Below, in pieces: positions 43,494-52,782 of a stretch of 64,000 nt of DNA. The DNA is from JASLDZ01 sp965199975. GTDB taxonomy: Bacteria > Pseudomonadota > Alphaproteobacteria > Caulobacterales > Caulobacteraceae. The position numbers and the translations under genes were made by a program. Under the pieces are notes generated by a model, which did not search any database, was not told the origin of the DNA, and was given only the letters and a program-made list of their open reading frames with translations. The stretch's first letter is position 1. The number at the start of each line of letters is the position of its first letter. The stretch spans positions 2,728,001 through 2,792,000 of the forward strand of contig OZ241340.1 of assembly GCA_965199975.1 (NCBI GenBank), in the 5' to 3' direction.

Positions 43494-45314
43494 GTGAAAT
43501 GGCGTGCATGGCTCTATGCAACACGCCTGCGACGGTGCTTGCTGGGCGGCGACGCGAACGGCGCGACGCAGCCGGGGATCGGATTGAGCGATACGCCGCC
43601 TCCCCCCGACCCGACCCTCCCCCGTCGCGGCGCCAGGGCCGTGTTCGCGGCGAAGGCCTGGGCCTTTCGCGTGCGCCGCGCCGCCGTCGACCGCGCCGCC
43701 GGGCCGCCTCGCCTGCACCGGGCGCCGTCGACCACCGGCGTGGACGTCGCCACGAGCCGGACGCCGCTGTGGACCGAGACGCTCGCCGGCGAACGGGCGC
43801 TGGAGCGGGGCAAGGTGGAGAACCTGCGCCTGGCCGCCCATGCGCTGGACGGGCTCGTCATCCCCGCCGACGTCGTGTTCGGCTTCTGGCGCCATGTGGG
43901 AGCGCCGAGCCGGATGCGCGGTTTCGCCGATGGCCGCATGCTCCGGCAGGGCTGCCTCGAGCCGGTGGTCGGCGGCGGGCTCTGCCAGCTCTCCAACGCG
44001 CTGTACGACGTGGCGCTCTCGGCGGGATGCACGATCGTGGAGCGCCATGCGCACTCGCGCATCGTGCCCGGCTCGGCCGCCGAAGCCGGGCGCGACGCCA
44101 CGGTGGCCTGGAACTACGTCGACCTGCGGTTCGCACCCTGGCGCGAGTTGCAGCTGCGCGTGCGGCTCGACGCCAAGATGCTGCACGTGAGCCTGGTGGA
44201 CGCGGCCGAAAGCTCCGCGCCTGCGCCAACCTCGCCCGACGCAGGCGCTGAGCCGCAACGCGGCGCCCGCAGCTGCACGAGCTGTGGCGAAACCGCATGC
44301 GTCGTCCACCGCGGCGCAACCCGCCGGGTCAACGGGGCGCAGGAGCGCGCGGCCTTCCTGCTCGACGAGGCGTGGCCCGAGCTGCAGGACTACGTCCGCG
44401 CCGCGCGACGCCCTGCCGACCGCCTCGCCACGCCCAGAAGCTCGCGGCGCGAACGCGACTGGGATCGCGCCGCCTTCGCGCCGGACATCGGCGCGCCGCT
44501 GGCCGCGCTCCGGCGCAGCGTCGCCGTGCGGCTCGCCCACCAGCAGGGCCCGCGGCGGCGGGCCGCCGAGGTGGAGGGTGCGCGGCGCATCGCCGCTGCG
44601 TTCGCCGCCCGGCTCACCCCCGACGTCACCGCCCTGACGGTGGCCCAGTCCTACCTCCCCCACCTGTGGCGTGGCGGCCATCTGGGCGGGCGCGAAGTCA
44701 CCGTGCTGATGACGCGCCTCCCGTCGGATGTTCTGCAGGCGCGGCTGGACGCGGCCTTCGCCGCCCATCCAGAGCGGGCGACGTTGGCCGACTACAGGGC
44801 GCCGGCGTGGCTGGCGGAGACCGAAGCGCAGGCGCTGGGCGCCGCCGCGCATCTGGTCGCGCCGCACGCGGAGGTCGCCGCCCTGTTCGGCGACCGCGCC
44901 GTGCGCCTGCCCTGGCGCGCGGGCCAGGTCGGACGCGCCTTCGGCGCCGGGCCGATCCGGCGCATCGCCTTCGGGGGCCCCACCATCGCGCGAAAGGGCG
45001 CGTATGCCGTGCGCGCGTGCGCCCAGGCGCTGGACCTTGAGGTCACGCCGCTGGGTTCTGAGCTGGAAGGCGCCGATTTCTGGCGGGGCGTGCGCCTGCG
45101 CCCGTCCCAGGGATGGGAGGGGATCGACGCCCTCGTCCAGCCCGCCCTGGTCGAAGATCAGCCACGCCGCCTGCTGGCGGCGCTGGCGGCGGGCGTGCGC
45201 GTCTTCGCGTCGCCGGCATGCGGCCTGGACCCGCAACCGGGGCTGCGCATCGTCGCGCCCGACGACCCCGACGCGCTCGCCCAGGCCTTGCAGCGCGCGG
45301 ACGAGAGCCGCTGA
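43494..45314 (+). CDS. VanW-domain protein with a C-terminal glycosyltransferase-like region
   Basis: A 606-residue protein. The N-terminal half carries a VanW-family domain (about 90-235): ENLRLAAHALDGLVIPADV, then FGFWRHVG and GGLCQLSNALYDVALSAG, with the conserved HAHSRIVPGS. A Cys pair (SCTSCGETACVVH) and a long second half follow, with RIAFGGPTIARKGAYAVRAC and a final VQPALVEDQPRRLLAALAAGVRVFASPACG region that resembles the GT-B glycosyltransferase C-terminal nucleotide-sugar site. The start is uncertain: GTG 43494 has AGGAAG upstream. VanW function is unknown. It splits the leucine-degradation genes, facing the other way. Confidence 0.75.
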   Translation: MKWRAWLYATRLRRCLLGGDANGATQPGIGLSDTPPPPDPTLPRRGARAVFAAKAWAFRVRRAAVDRAAGPPRLHRAPSTTGVDVATSRTPLWTETLAGERALERGKVENLRLAAHALDGLVIPADVVFGFWRHVGAPSRMRGFADGRMLRQGCLEPVVGGGLCQLSNALYDVALSAGCTIVERHAHSRIVPGSAAEAGRDATVAWNYVDLRFAPWRELQLRVRLDAKMLHVSLVDAAESSAPAPTSPDAGAEPQRGARSCTSCGETACVVHRGATRRVNGAQERAAFLLDEAWPELQDYVRAARRPADRLATPRSSRRERDWDRAAFAPDIGAPLAALRRSVAVRLAHQQGPRRRAAEVEGARRIAAAFAARLTPDVTALTVAQSYLPHLWRGGHLGGREVTVLMTRLPSDVLQARLDAAFAAHPERATLADYRAPAWLAETEAQALGAAAHLVAPHAEVAALFGDRAVRLPWRAGQVGRAFGAGPIRRIAFGGPTIARKGAYAVRACAQALDLEVTPLGSELEGADFWRGVRLRPSQGWEGIDALVQPALVEDQPRRLLAALAAGVRVFASPACGLDPQPGLRIVAPDDPDALAQALQRADESR

Positions 45315-45324
45315 GCACCCAAGC

Positions 45325-46926
45325 CTACATCCGGAAAACGCCGAACGCCGGGCGCTCGGGGATGGGGGCGTTGAGGGTGGCGGCCAGCGCCAGCCCCAGC
45401 ACGTCGCGCGTCTGGGCGGGGTCGATGATCCCGTCGTCCCACATGCGCGCGGTGGCGTACCAGGGGTCGCCCTCGGTCTCGTAGGTGGCGCGGATCGGGG
45501 CCTTGAAGGCCTCGGCCTGCTCCGGCGTCCAGCTGTCGGCGTCGCGGTGCACGGTGGCGAGCACGCTCGCCGCCTGCTCTCCGCCCATCACGCTGATGCG
45601 GCTGTTGGGCCAGGTGAAGAGGAAACGCGGCGAGTAGGCGCGCCCGGCCATGCCGTAGTTGCCCGCGCCGAAGCTGCCGCCGATCAAGACGGTGATCTTC
45701 GGCACGCTTGCCGTGGCCACGGCGGTGACGAGCTTGGCGCCATGCTTGGCGATGCCCTCGGCCTCGTACTTGCCGCCGACCATGAAGCCGCTGATGTTTT
45801 GCAGGAACAGCAGCGGGATGCGACGCTGGCAGGCCAGCTCGATGAAGTGCGCCCCCTTCTGCGCACTCTCGCTGAACAGCACGCCGTTGTTGGCCAGGAT
45901 CGCCACCGGCAGGCCGCCGAGGTGGGCGAAGCCGCATACGAGCGATGCGCCGTAGAGCGCCTTGAACTCGTGGAACTCGCTCGCGTCCACCAGCCGCGCG
46001 ATCACCTCGTGCACGTCGTAGGGCGCCCGCACGTCCTGCGGGATCACCGCGTAGAGCTCCTGCGGATCGTACTTCGGCGGGCGCGGAGCCGCGGTGTTGA
46101 CGCTCGTGGGTGCGGGCGGCGCCAGGGTGGAGACGATGTCGCGCACGATGCTCAGCGCGTGGGCGTCGTCGTCGGCCACGTGGTCGACCACACCGGAGCG
46201 ACGGCCGTGGGTCTCGGCGCCGCCCAGCTCCTCAGCGGTGATCACCTCGCCCGTGGCCGCTTTTACGAGAGGCGGACCGGCGAGGAAAATGGTGCCCTGG
46301 CCGCGCACGATCACTGTCTCGTCGCTCATGGCCGGCACGTAGGCGCCGCCCGCGGTGCAGCTGCCCATCACGCAGGCGATCTGGGCGATGCCCTGCGCGC
46401 TCATGTTGGCCTGGTTGAAGAAGATGCGGCCGAAGTGGTCGCGGTCGGGGAAGACCTCGGCCTGGTGCGGCAGGTTCGCGCCGCCGGAGTCGACGAGATA
46501 GACGCAGGGGAGCCGGTTCTCCTGCGCGATCTCCTGCGCACGCAGGTGCTTCTTCACGGTGAGCGGGTAGTAGGTGCCGCCCTTCACCGTCGCGTCGTTG
46601 CACACGATCATGACGAGCCGGCCGCTCACCCGGCCCACGCCGGCGATCAGGCCTGCGCCGGGCACCTCGCCGTCGTAGAGGCCGCCTGCGGCCAGCTGGC
46701 CGATCTCCAGGAAAGGCGCGCCGGGGTCGAGCAGGCGCTCCACCCGCTCGCGGGGCAGGAGCTTGCCGCGGGCGACGTGCCGCTCGCGCGAACGCTCGCC
46801 GCCGCCCAGCGCCACGGCCGCCACGTCGGCGCGCAGCCGCATCGCCAAGGCGCGATTGTGCGCGGCGTTGGCCTGCGCCTCGGGCGAGCCCGCCGCCAGC
46901 TCGGTGGAGAGGACCGGCGCGCTCAT
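45325..46926 (-). CDS. mccB: Methylcrotonyl-CoA carboxylase carboxyltransferase subunit
   Basis: A 533-residue beta subunit carrying the two crotonase-like carboxyltransferase domains. Signatures include GKLLPRERVERLLDPG, CNDATVKGGTYYPLTVKKHLRAQEIA, VYLVDSGGANLPHQAEVFPD, MGSCTAGGAYVPAMSDE and GGSFGAGNYGMAGRAYSPRF. The TYYPLTVKKHLRAQEIA segment is typical of MCC beta rather than propionyl-CoA carboxylase beta. It overlaps ivd by four bases (ATGA). Together with MccA it carboxylates 3-methylcrotonyl-CoA. Confidence 0.94.
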   Translation of the reverse strand: MSAPVLSTELAAGSPEAQANAAHNRALAMRLRADVAAVALGGGERSRERHVARGKLLPRERVERLLDPGAPFLEIGQLAAGGLYDGEVPGAGLIAGVGRVSGRLVMIVCNDATVKGGTYYPLTVKKHLRAQEIAQENRLPCVYLVDSGGANLPHQAEVFPDRDHFGRIFFNQANMSAQGIAQIACVMGSCTAGGAYVPAMSDETVIVRGQGTIFLAGPPLVKAATGEVITAEELGGAETHGRRSGVVDHVADDDAHALSIVRDIVSTLAPPAPTSVNTAAPRPPKYDPQELYAVIPQDVRAPYDVHEVIARLVDASEFHEFKALYGASLVCGFAHLGGLPVAILANNGVLFSESAQKGAHFIELACQRRIPLLFLQNISGFMVGGKYEAEGIAKHGAKLVTAVATASVPKITVLIGGSFGAGNYGMAGRAYSPRFLFTWPNSRISVMGGEQAASVLATVHRDADSWTPEQAEAFKAPIRATYETEGDPWYATARMWDDGIIDPAQTRDVLGLALAATLNAPIPERPAFGVFRM

Positions 46927-48095
46927 TGGGCGATGGGCGGCGGGGGCGCGCCGATCAGCTCGCGCCCGATCAGCATGCGGCGGATCTCGTTGGTGCCGGC
47001 GCCGATATCGAGCAGCTTGGCGTCACGCATGTAGCGCTCCACCGGCCAGTCCTTGGTGTAGCCGGCGCCGCCCAACGCCTGCACCGCCTCCAGCGCTACG
47101 CGCACGGCGTTCTCGCTGGCCAGGAGGATCGCGCCCGCCGCGTCGAAGCGGGTGGTGCGCCCGGCGTCGCAGCTCCTCGCCACGGCGTAGACGTAGGCGC
47201 GCGCGGAGTTCAGCGCCACGTACATGTCGGCCACCTTGGCCTGCATGAGCTGGAACGACCCGATCGGCTTCCCGAACTGCTGGCGCTCGCGGACGTAGGG
47301 GATCACCACGTCCAGGCACGCCTGCATGATGCCGAGCTGTATGCCGGCCAAGACGGCGCGCTCGTAGTCGAGCCCGCTCATCAAGACGCCCGCGCCGCCG
47401 TTCAGCGGGCCCATGACGTTCTGGTCCGGCACCTCGCAGCCGGCGAACACCAACTCCGAGGTGGGCGAGCCGCGCATGCCCATCTTGTCGATCTTCTGGC
47501 CGATGGAGAAGCCCGGCATGTCCTTCTCGATCAGGAAGGCGGTGACGCCCTTCGAGCCCTCGCCGGTCTTGGCGTAGACCACCAGCGTGTCGGCATAGGC
47601 GGCGTTGGTGATCCAGAACTTGGAACCGTCCAGCACATGGCCGCCGTCGATCTTGCGGGCGCGCAGCTTCATGGAGATCACGTCGGAGCCGGCGCCGGCC
47701 TCCGACATGGCGAGGCTGCCCACATGCTCGCCGGAGACGAGTTTGGGCAGGTAAGTCTCCTTTTGCGCCTGCGTGCCCCAGCGGCGGATCTGGTTGACGC
47801 ACAGGTTGGAGTGCGCCCCGTAGCTCAGTCCGACGGAGGCGGAGGCGCGCGACACCTCCTCCACCGCCACCACGTGCTCGAGGTAGCCGAGGCCCAGGCC
47901 GCCCCACTCCTCCTCCACGGTGACGCCGTGCAGGCCGAGCGCGCCCATGGCGGGCCACAGCTCATCGCGGGGAAACCAGTCCTCGGCGTCGATCCGCTTG
48001 GCAAGGGGCGCGATCTCGCCCGCTGCGAACTCACGAGTGGTGTCGCGGATCATCTCGGCGCTTTCGCCCAGCGCGAAGTCGAAGTCGGGGATCAC
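46923..48095 (-). CDS. ivd: Isovaleryl-CoA dehydrogenase
   Basis: A 390-residue FAD-dependent acyl-CoA dehydrogenase that converts isovaleryl-CoA to 3-methylcrotonyl-CoA in leucine breakdown. The catalytic base is in the isovaleryl-specific position, Glu245 in GLDYERAVLAG, rather than near residue 370 as in most acyl-CoA dehydrogenases. Other signatures: AMSEAGAGSDVISMKLRA, KFWITNAAYADTLVVYAKT and the C-terminal LGGAGYTKDWPVERYMRDAK. The start is GTG 48095 with AGGAG seven bases upstream. First gene of the leucine-degradation run. Confidence 0.95.
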   Translation of the reverse strand: MIPDFDFALGESAEMIRDTTREFAAGEIAPLAKRIDAEDWFPRDELWPAMGALGLHGVTVEEEWGGLGLGYLEHVVAVEEVSRASASVGLSYGAHSNLCVNQIRRWGTQAQKETYLPKLVSGEHVGSLAMSEAGAGSDVISMKLRARKIDGGHVLDGSKFWITNAAYADTLVVYAKTGEGSKGVTAFLIEKDMPGFSIGQKIDKMGMRGSPTSELVFAGCEVPDQNVMGPLNGGAGVLMSGLDYERAVLAGIQLGIMQACLDVVIPYVRERQQFGKPIGSFQLMQAKVADMYVALNSARAYVYAVARSCDAGRTTRFDAAGAILLASENAVRVALEAVQALGGAGYTKDWPVERYMRDAKLLDIGAGTNEIRRMLIGRELIGAPPPPIAQ

Positions 48096-48244
48096 GGCGT
48101 CTCCTGCGGGTCGCGGCCGGTCCTTGGCGGACCGCGGCGGCCTCCTTGCGACATCGATTACACGACCGCGCGCGTCAGTGCAGCCATGTCGCGCCGCAGC
48201 CGCACGCCAGTGTATGCAGGGCCGACCGCAGAGCCGAGGACCCG

Positions 48245-48850
48245 ATGAGCGCCGCCACCCCCTCCCGCCGCAACCTGCTCGGTGCGGGCTTCCTCCTCAT
48301 GCCGGCGAGCGCCTGGGCCGCAGCGGGGAAGCCGCGGGTGGCCATGGCCACCAAGTACGGGCGGATCGTGGTGGAACTGGAGGCGCAGAAGGCGCCGATC
48401 ACCACGACCAACTTCCTGCGTTATGTGGATGCCAAGAAATACGACGGCGCCTCCTTCTTCCGCGTCACCCGTCCGCCGGGCGCGCCGCAGGACGGCGATA
48501 TCGTGGCGGCGCCCAAGCTCGGCACGCACCCATTTCCGCCCATCGTTCACGAGAGCACCACGCAGACGGGGCTGCGCCATCTTGCCGGCACGATCTCGCT
48601 CGGCCGCTTCCAGCCGGGCACGGCGACCGACAACTTCTTCATCTGCGTAGGTGCGGAACCCTCGTTCGACGCCCATCCCGGCGCCAAAGGCGATAATCTT
48701 GGCTACGCCGCCTTCGGGCGGGTGGCGGAGGGGATGGCGGCCGTGCGCCATATCCATGGGCTGAACGCCAACGGGCGTTCGCCCTATCCAGACCAGAAAG
48801 GCGAGTGGCTGCTCCACCCGGCGATGATTGCAACGATGCGGCGAGCGTAG
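48245..48850 (+). CDS. Exported cyclophilin-type peptidyl-prolyl isomerase
   Basis: A 201-residue PpiA-like cyclophilin. The N-terminus, SRRNLLGAGFLLMPASAWAA, is a signal peptide with a paired Arg and could be read by Tat or Sec. The domain is recognisable by ATKYGRIVVELEAQKAPITT, TNFLRYVDAKKYDGASFFRV, LAGTISLGRFQPGTATDNFF and the final FGRVAEGMAAVRHIHGL. The ATG at 48245 has GAGG upstream. It is divergent from ivd and is followed by a strong inverted repeat. Confidence 0.9.
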   Translation: MSAATPSRRNLLGAGFLLMPASAWAAAGKPRVAMATKYGRIVVELEAQKAPITTTNFLRYVDAKKYDGASFFRVTRPPGAPQDGDIVAAPKLGTHPFPPIVHESTTQTGLRHLAGTISLGRFQPGTATDNFFICVGAEPSFDAHPGAKGDNLGYAAFGRVAEGMAAVRHIHGLNANGRSPYPDQKGEWLLHPAMIATMRRA

Positions 48851-48860
48851 ATCCCCCCTG

Positions 48861-48928
48861 TGATGGTTGAAGGGCTGCGATGTGACGGCTTTCCGGGAGG
48901 TGAGCAGATCGCACCCCTTCAACCATCA
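48861..48928. repeat. Inverted repeat between cyclophilin and aldehyde-oxidoreductase genes
   Basis: Two 21-bp arms (48861-48881 and 48908-48928) matching at 20 of 21 positions with a 26-base interval. The core is TGATGGTTGAAGGG and its complement. It lies 10 bp past the cyclophilin stop and 55 bp before the convergent gene's stop, so it could be a two-way terminator or a dispersed repeat element. No T-tract is present. Confidence 0.65.
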
Positions 48929-48983
48929 TATCGAGCAGAGCTTCAACACCTCCCTGCCGCCCCTCCCCATCGGGCGGAGGACG

Positions 48984-51293
48984 TCAGAGCAGCTTGTCCA
49001 GCGTGATAGGCAGGTCGCGGACACGCTTCCCGGTGGCGTTGAAGACCGCGTTGGCCACCGCGGCGCCGACCCCCGTGATCCCGATCTCGCCTACGCCGCG
49101 CGCGCCCATCGGGGCATGCGGGTCGGCTTCGTCGTTCCAGATGATGTCGATCTGCGGCACGTCCATGTGCACGGGCACATGATACTCGGCGAGCGAGGGA
49201 TTCATGATCCGCCCAGTGCGCTCGTCGAACAGCGTGTCCTCCATCAGCGCCAAACCCAGGCCCATGATGATGCCGCCGCGGAACTGGCTGGCGGCGGTTT
49301 TGGCGTTGAGGATGCGCCCCACGTCGTATGATCCCAGAAAGCGCGTCACCCGCGTCTCGCCCGTCACCGCATTGACCCGCACCTCGCAGAACAGCGCCCC
49401 ATGGCTGTGCATGGACCAGTGTTGCACTTCCAGCGGCGGCGGAGCTTCGGCCATGGCCGACACCTTGTCGCGCCCCGCTCGCGTCAGGATGGAGACGTAG
49501 CTCTCGCAGCGCGACGGATCGTCCAAACTGCACAGCCCGCCATCGAAACCGCCGACGTCGTCGGCCTTGAGCCCGGCGATAGGCGAGTCGTTGCCCGCGA
49601 GCTTAATGAGTTCCTCGACGAGCTTGCGATGAGCTCCGATCACGCTGATGCCGATCGAGGCGGTCTGCTGCGAGCCGCCGGCCAGCACCACGCCCGGCAT
49701 GGTGCTGTCGCCGTAGTGCACCTCCACCTCGTCCATCCCGAGGCCCAGTCGATCGGCGGTGACCTGCGCCTGCGCAGTGGCGGTTCCCATTCCCATCTCG
49801 TGGGCGGCGATCTCGACCGTAGCCTTGCCCTCGCGGGTCAGGGTGAGCCGCGCCGCGCCCCCGGGCATGCGGTGATACGGGTAAGAGGCCATGGCGCAGC
49901 CAACGCCGATGAGCCACTCGCCTTCGCGCCGGGCGCCGGGAGCCCCACGCGCGCTCCAGCCAAAATGCTCGGCTCCGGCGCGCCAGGCCCCCTTCACGTT
50001 ACGCTGCGAGAACGGCAGTCCCGTGGTGGGGTCCTTCTCTGGCTCGTTGCGCAGGCGAAGCTCGACCGGGTCCATGCCCATCTCGTGCGCCAGTTCGTCG
50101 ATGGCGCACTCCAGACCGAAGGTCCCGACCGCCTCGCCCGGCGCGCGCATGAAGGTGTTCGAGACCATATCTATCGCCACGGTGTCGACCTCGAGCTTGA
50201 CGCTCTCGGAAGCGTAACTGCTCATCGTCGCCAGGATGAAAGGTTCAGGCATGTTGTTGTGGGAGGTCATGGCCACCACGCCCGTGTGCACGATGGCGTC
50301 GAAACGCCCGTCCTTCTGCGCACCCAGCGCCACGCGCTGCTCGGTGACGGTGCGCCCGCCGACGATGCGGAACACGCTCTCACGCGAGAGCGCCAAACGC
50401 ACGGGCCGCTGAGCGAGCTTGGCCGCCGCCGCCGCTATGATGTGGTGCTGCCAAAGAGTCTTGGAGCCGAACCCACCGCCAACGTAAGGCGACGTGACGT
50501 GGACTGCGTTTTCCTTGAGGCCGAACACCTGCCCGATCGTCCAGGCCGCGTGCGAGACCGCCTGAGTTGCGTCGTGCACCCGCAGAGTGTCGCCGTCCCA
50601 CGCCATGGTCACAGCGTGCAGCTCGATAGGATTATGGTTATGGCGCGGCGTCGTGTAATTCACGTCAACCTTGACGGGCGCAGCGCCGAGCTTCGCCTCG
50701 GCGTCGTTGGTCTCGATCTTCAGGGGCGAGCCCATGAACATTCCAGGCTGCGGGCCCTGACTCTTGGCGTCAGCCAAAGAGGTCGTCGCCGGTTCGGCCT
50801 CGTAGACGGGGTGGATCAGGCTGGCGGCGTGATCGGCCGCTTCCTGCGACTCGGCCAGCACGACCGCGACCGGTTGGCCGTTCCAATGCACCACGTCGTC
50901 TTGCATGACGGGGATGTCATCGCCGCCAAGCGCCTTGTCGTTGCTGCCAAACCCGGGCGTAGGCTTGAGACGCGGGGCGTTCTTGTGCGTCATCACCAAG
51001 ACGACGCCAGGTGCAGCCTCGGCCGCGGCAGTATCAATCTCGACGATGCGGCCCCTGGCGATGGTGGAGTGCAGCAGCGCGGCATAGCAAAGGCCTTCCA
51101 TCGCGAACTCGGCCGCGAAGGTGGCCTCCCCCCGTACCTTCAGCGGGCCGTCAACACGGGAAATCGGCTTCCCGATTAGGCCGTGCTTCTCGCGGATCAG
51201 CGGATCGGGATGGCCCCCGGGGATCATTCCATCGGGGGCGAGCGCCACGGCCTTCTTCATGACCGCCTGGATCGTGTCCTGCACAACGCTCAT
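48984..51293 (-). CDS. paoC: Molybdenum aldehyde oxidoreductase, cofactor-binding subunit (PaoC-like)
   Basis: A 769-residue molybdopterin-binding subunit of the xanthine oxidase family. Signatures: GKPISRVDGPLKVRGEATFA, DDIPVMQDDVVHWNGQPVAV, VTSPYVGGGFGSKTLWQHH, MRAPGEAVGTFGLECAIDEL and the catalytic Glu736 in GARGVGEIGITG. It is last in a three-gene run whose flavin subunit has the extra cysteines of PaoB, supporting the aldehyde oxidoreductase subtype rather than xanthine dehydrogenase. Its ATG overlaps the flavin-subunit stop (ATGA). Substrate is likely aromatic or other aldehydes (family-level knowledge). Confidence 0.92.
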   Translation of the reverse strand: MSVVQDTIQAVMKKAVALAPDGMIPGGHPDPLIREKHGLIGKPISRVDGPLKVRGEATFAAEFAMEGLCYAALLHSTIARGRIVEIDTAAAEAAPGVVLVMTHKNAPRLKPTPGFGSNDKALGGDDIPVMQDDVVHWNGQPVAVVLAESQEAADHAASLIHPVYEAEPATTSLADAKSQGPQPGMFMGSPLKIETNDAEAKLGAAPVKVDVNYTTPRHNHNPIELHAVTMAWDGDTLRVHDATQAVSHAAWTIGQVFGLKENAVHVTSPYVGGGFGSKTLWQHHIIAAAAAKLAQRPVRLALSRESVFRIVGGRTVTEQRVALGAQKDGRFDAIVHTGVVAMTSHNNMPEPFILATMSSYASESVKLEVDTVAIDMVSNTFMRAPGEAVGTFGLECAIDELAHEMGMDPVELRLRNEPEKDPTTGLPFSQRNVKGAWRAGAEHFGWSARGAPGARREGEWLIGVGCAMASYPYHRMPGGAARLTLTREGKATVEIAAHEMGMGTATAQAQVTADRLGLGMDEVEVHYGDSTMPGVVLAGGSQQTASIGISVIGAHRKLVEELIKLAGNDSPIAGLKADDVGGFDGGLCSLDDPSRCESYVSILTRAGRDKVSAMAEAPPPLEVQHWSMHSHGALFCEVRVNAVTGETRVTRFLGSYDVGRILNAKTAASQFRGGIIMGLGLALMEDTLFDERTGRIMNPSLAEYHVPVHMDVPQIDIIWNDEADPHAPMGARGVGEIGITGVGAAVANAVFNATGKRVRDLPITLDKLL

Positions 51294-52276
51294 GCGCTCA
51301 CCTCCGCCAGATCGGCGAGCACGGCCACAGCCGTGCGCTTCGCCAACTCGATTTTGAAGCCATTGTCGCGCAAGGGCGCTGCGTCGGCGAGTTCGCTTTC
51401 CATGGCCGCGCGGAAGGCGTCCTGCGTGGCGGGGCCGCCCTTCAGCGCGGCCTCCACCTTCGATGCGCGCCATGGCTTGGCGGCGACACCGCCGAGCGCC
51501 AAGCGCACATCCTTAACCTGCCCGCCTTCGATCTCGAGCGCAGCCGCCACCGATATGAGCGCGAAGGCGTACGAGGCCCGGTCGCGTACCTTGCGATAGG
51601 CGGAGTTCGCCGAGAAGCCGAAAGACTTCAGCTCGACGGCGGTGATCAGCTCGCCAGGCTTCAGCTCCGTCTCGATGTCGGGCCGCCCGCCCGGTAGGCG
51701 GTGCAGCTCGACGAGCCTGAGGGTGCGCTCACCATCGCGCCCCTTGAGGTGGACCACCGCGTCCAACGCGGCCAGCGCCACGCACATGTCCGACGGGTGG
51801 GTGGCCACGCAGTCGGGCGATGCTCCCAGTATTGCGTGAATGCGGTTGAAGCCGTCGATGGCGTCGCAACCTGCGCCCGGCTCGCGCTTGTTGCAGCGCG
51901 CGGCGTCGTCGTAAAAATATGTGCAGCGGGTGCGCTGGAGGATGTTTCCGCCGACGGTCGCTACGTTGCGGATCTGGGCGCTGGCTCCGGCCACGATGGC
52001 GCGGGAAAGCATCGGATAGCGCGTACGCACCGCCCAATGGGTGGCCAGCGCGGTGTTGGTGACGCCCGCGCCGATCATCAGCCCGCCATCGTCCGTTTCG
52101 GTGATGTCGGTGTCGATGCGGGTGACGTCGACCAGCGCGTCTGGCGTCTCCACCGTCTCGCGCATGAGGTCGACGAGATTGGTGCCGCCGCCAAGATACT
52201 TGGCCGCGGCGCTGACCTGAGCCAGACGCACGGCAGCGTCAGCGCTGTCGGCGCGGTCGTAGGTGAAGAGGTTCAC
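51290..52276 (-). CDS. paoB: Aldehyde oxidoreductase FAD-binding subunit with extra 4Fe-4S site (PaoB-like)
   Basis: A 328-residue FAD subunit. The flavin motifs AAAKYLGGGTNLVDLMRE and AGASAQIRNVATVGGNILQR are present. Four cysteines at 118, 128, 137 and 156 (RTRCTYFYDDAARCNKREPG onward) match the 4Fe-4S insertion of PaoB, which ordinary xanthine dehydrogenase flavin subunits lack. Start is GTG 52276, overlapping the iron-sulfur subunit stop (GTGA). Confidence 0.92.
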   Translation of the reverse strand: MNLFTYDRADSADAAVRLAQVSAAAKYLGGGTNLVDLMRETVETPDALVDVTRIDTDITETDDGGLMIGAGVTNTALATHWAVRTRYPMLSRAIVAGASAQIRNVATVGGNILQRTRCTYFYDDAARCNKREPGAGCDAIDGFNRIHAILGASPDCVATHPSDMCVALAALDAVVHLKGRDGERTLRLVELHRLPGGRPDIETELKPGELITAVELKSFGFSANSAYRKVRDRASYAFALISVAAALEIEGGQVKDVRLALGGVAAKPWRASKVEAALKGGPATQDAFRAAMESELADAAPLRDNGFKIELAKRTAVAVLADLAEVSA

Positions 52277-52782
52277 GCTGCGGCCTCCGGGGCGAAGGTC
52301 TCGGCCACGGCGGCTATGATGCCGTTGTAGGCGCCGCAGCGGCACAGGTTGCCGCTCATCCGCTCACGCACCTCCTCGTTGTCGAGCCGCACGCCCTTCG
52401 CCGCCAAGTCTTCGGTGACCACGCTCGGCACGCCGCGCTTGGCCTCGTCGGCCATGCCCATCGCCGAGCACAGTTGGCCCGGCGTGCAGTAGCCGCACTG
52501 GAAGCCGTCGTGCTCGATGAAGGCGCTCTGCAGAGGCGACAGCTCGCCGCCCTTTGCCAAGCCTTCCACCGTGGTGATCTCGCGGCCCTCGTACTGCACG
52601 GCCAACGCTAGGCAGGAGTTGATGCGCACGCCGTCGACGAGCACGGTGCAGGCTCCGCACGCGCCCTGGTTGCAGCCCTTCTTGCTGCCCGATAGCCCCA
52701 GGTGCTCACGCAGCAGATCGAGCACCGAGGTGCGGATGTCGACCTGCGCCTCGACCTGACGGCCGTTGACGGTGAAGTGCAT
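52273..52782 (-). CDS. paoA: Aldehyde oxidoreductase 2Fe-2S subunit (PaoA-like)
   Basis: A 169-residue small subunit with two 2Fe-2S clusters. N-terminal plant-type ferredoxin cysteines are Cys37, 42, 45 and 57 (KKGCNQGACGACTVLVDG); the second cluster uses Cys96, 99, 147 and 149 (FQCGYCTPGQ, NLCRCGAYNG). E. coli PaoA begins with a Tat signal that carries the enzyme to the periplasm; here the protein starts directly at MHFTVNGRQVEAQV, so the enzyme should be cytoplasmic. GGAG lies nine bases upstream. First gene of the run. Confidence 0.93.
   Translation of the reverse strand: MHFTVNGRQVEAQVDIRTSVLDLLREHLGLSGSKKGCNQGACGACTVLVDGVRINSCLALAVQYEGREITTVEGLAKGGELSPLQSAFIEHDGFQCGYCTPGQLCSAMGMADEAKRGVPSVVTEDLAAKGVRLDNEEVRERMSGNLCRCGAYNGIIAAVAETFAPEAAA

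Noticed and set aside
43449..45236. Upstream extension of mccA into the VanW gene
   Set aside because: Biotin carboxylase homology begins exactly at the ATG 43448, and the extension is antisense low-complexity sequence.
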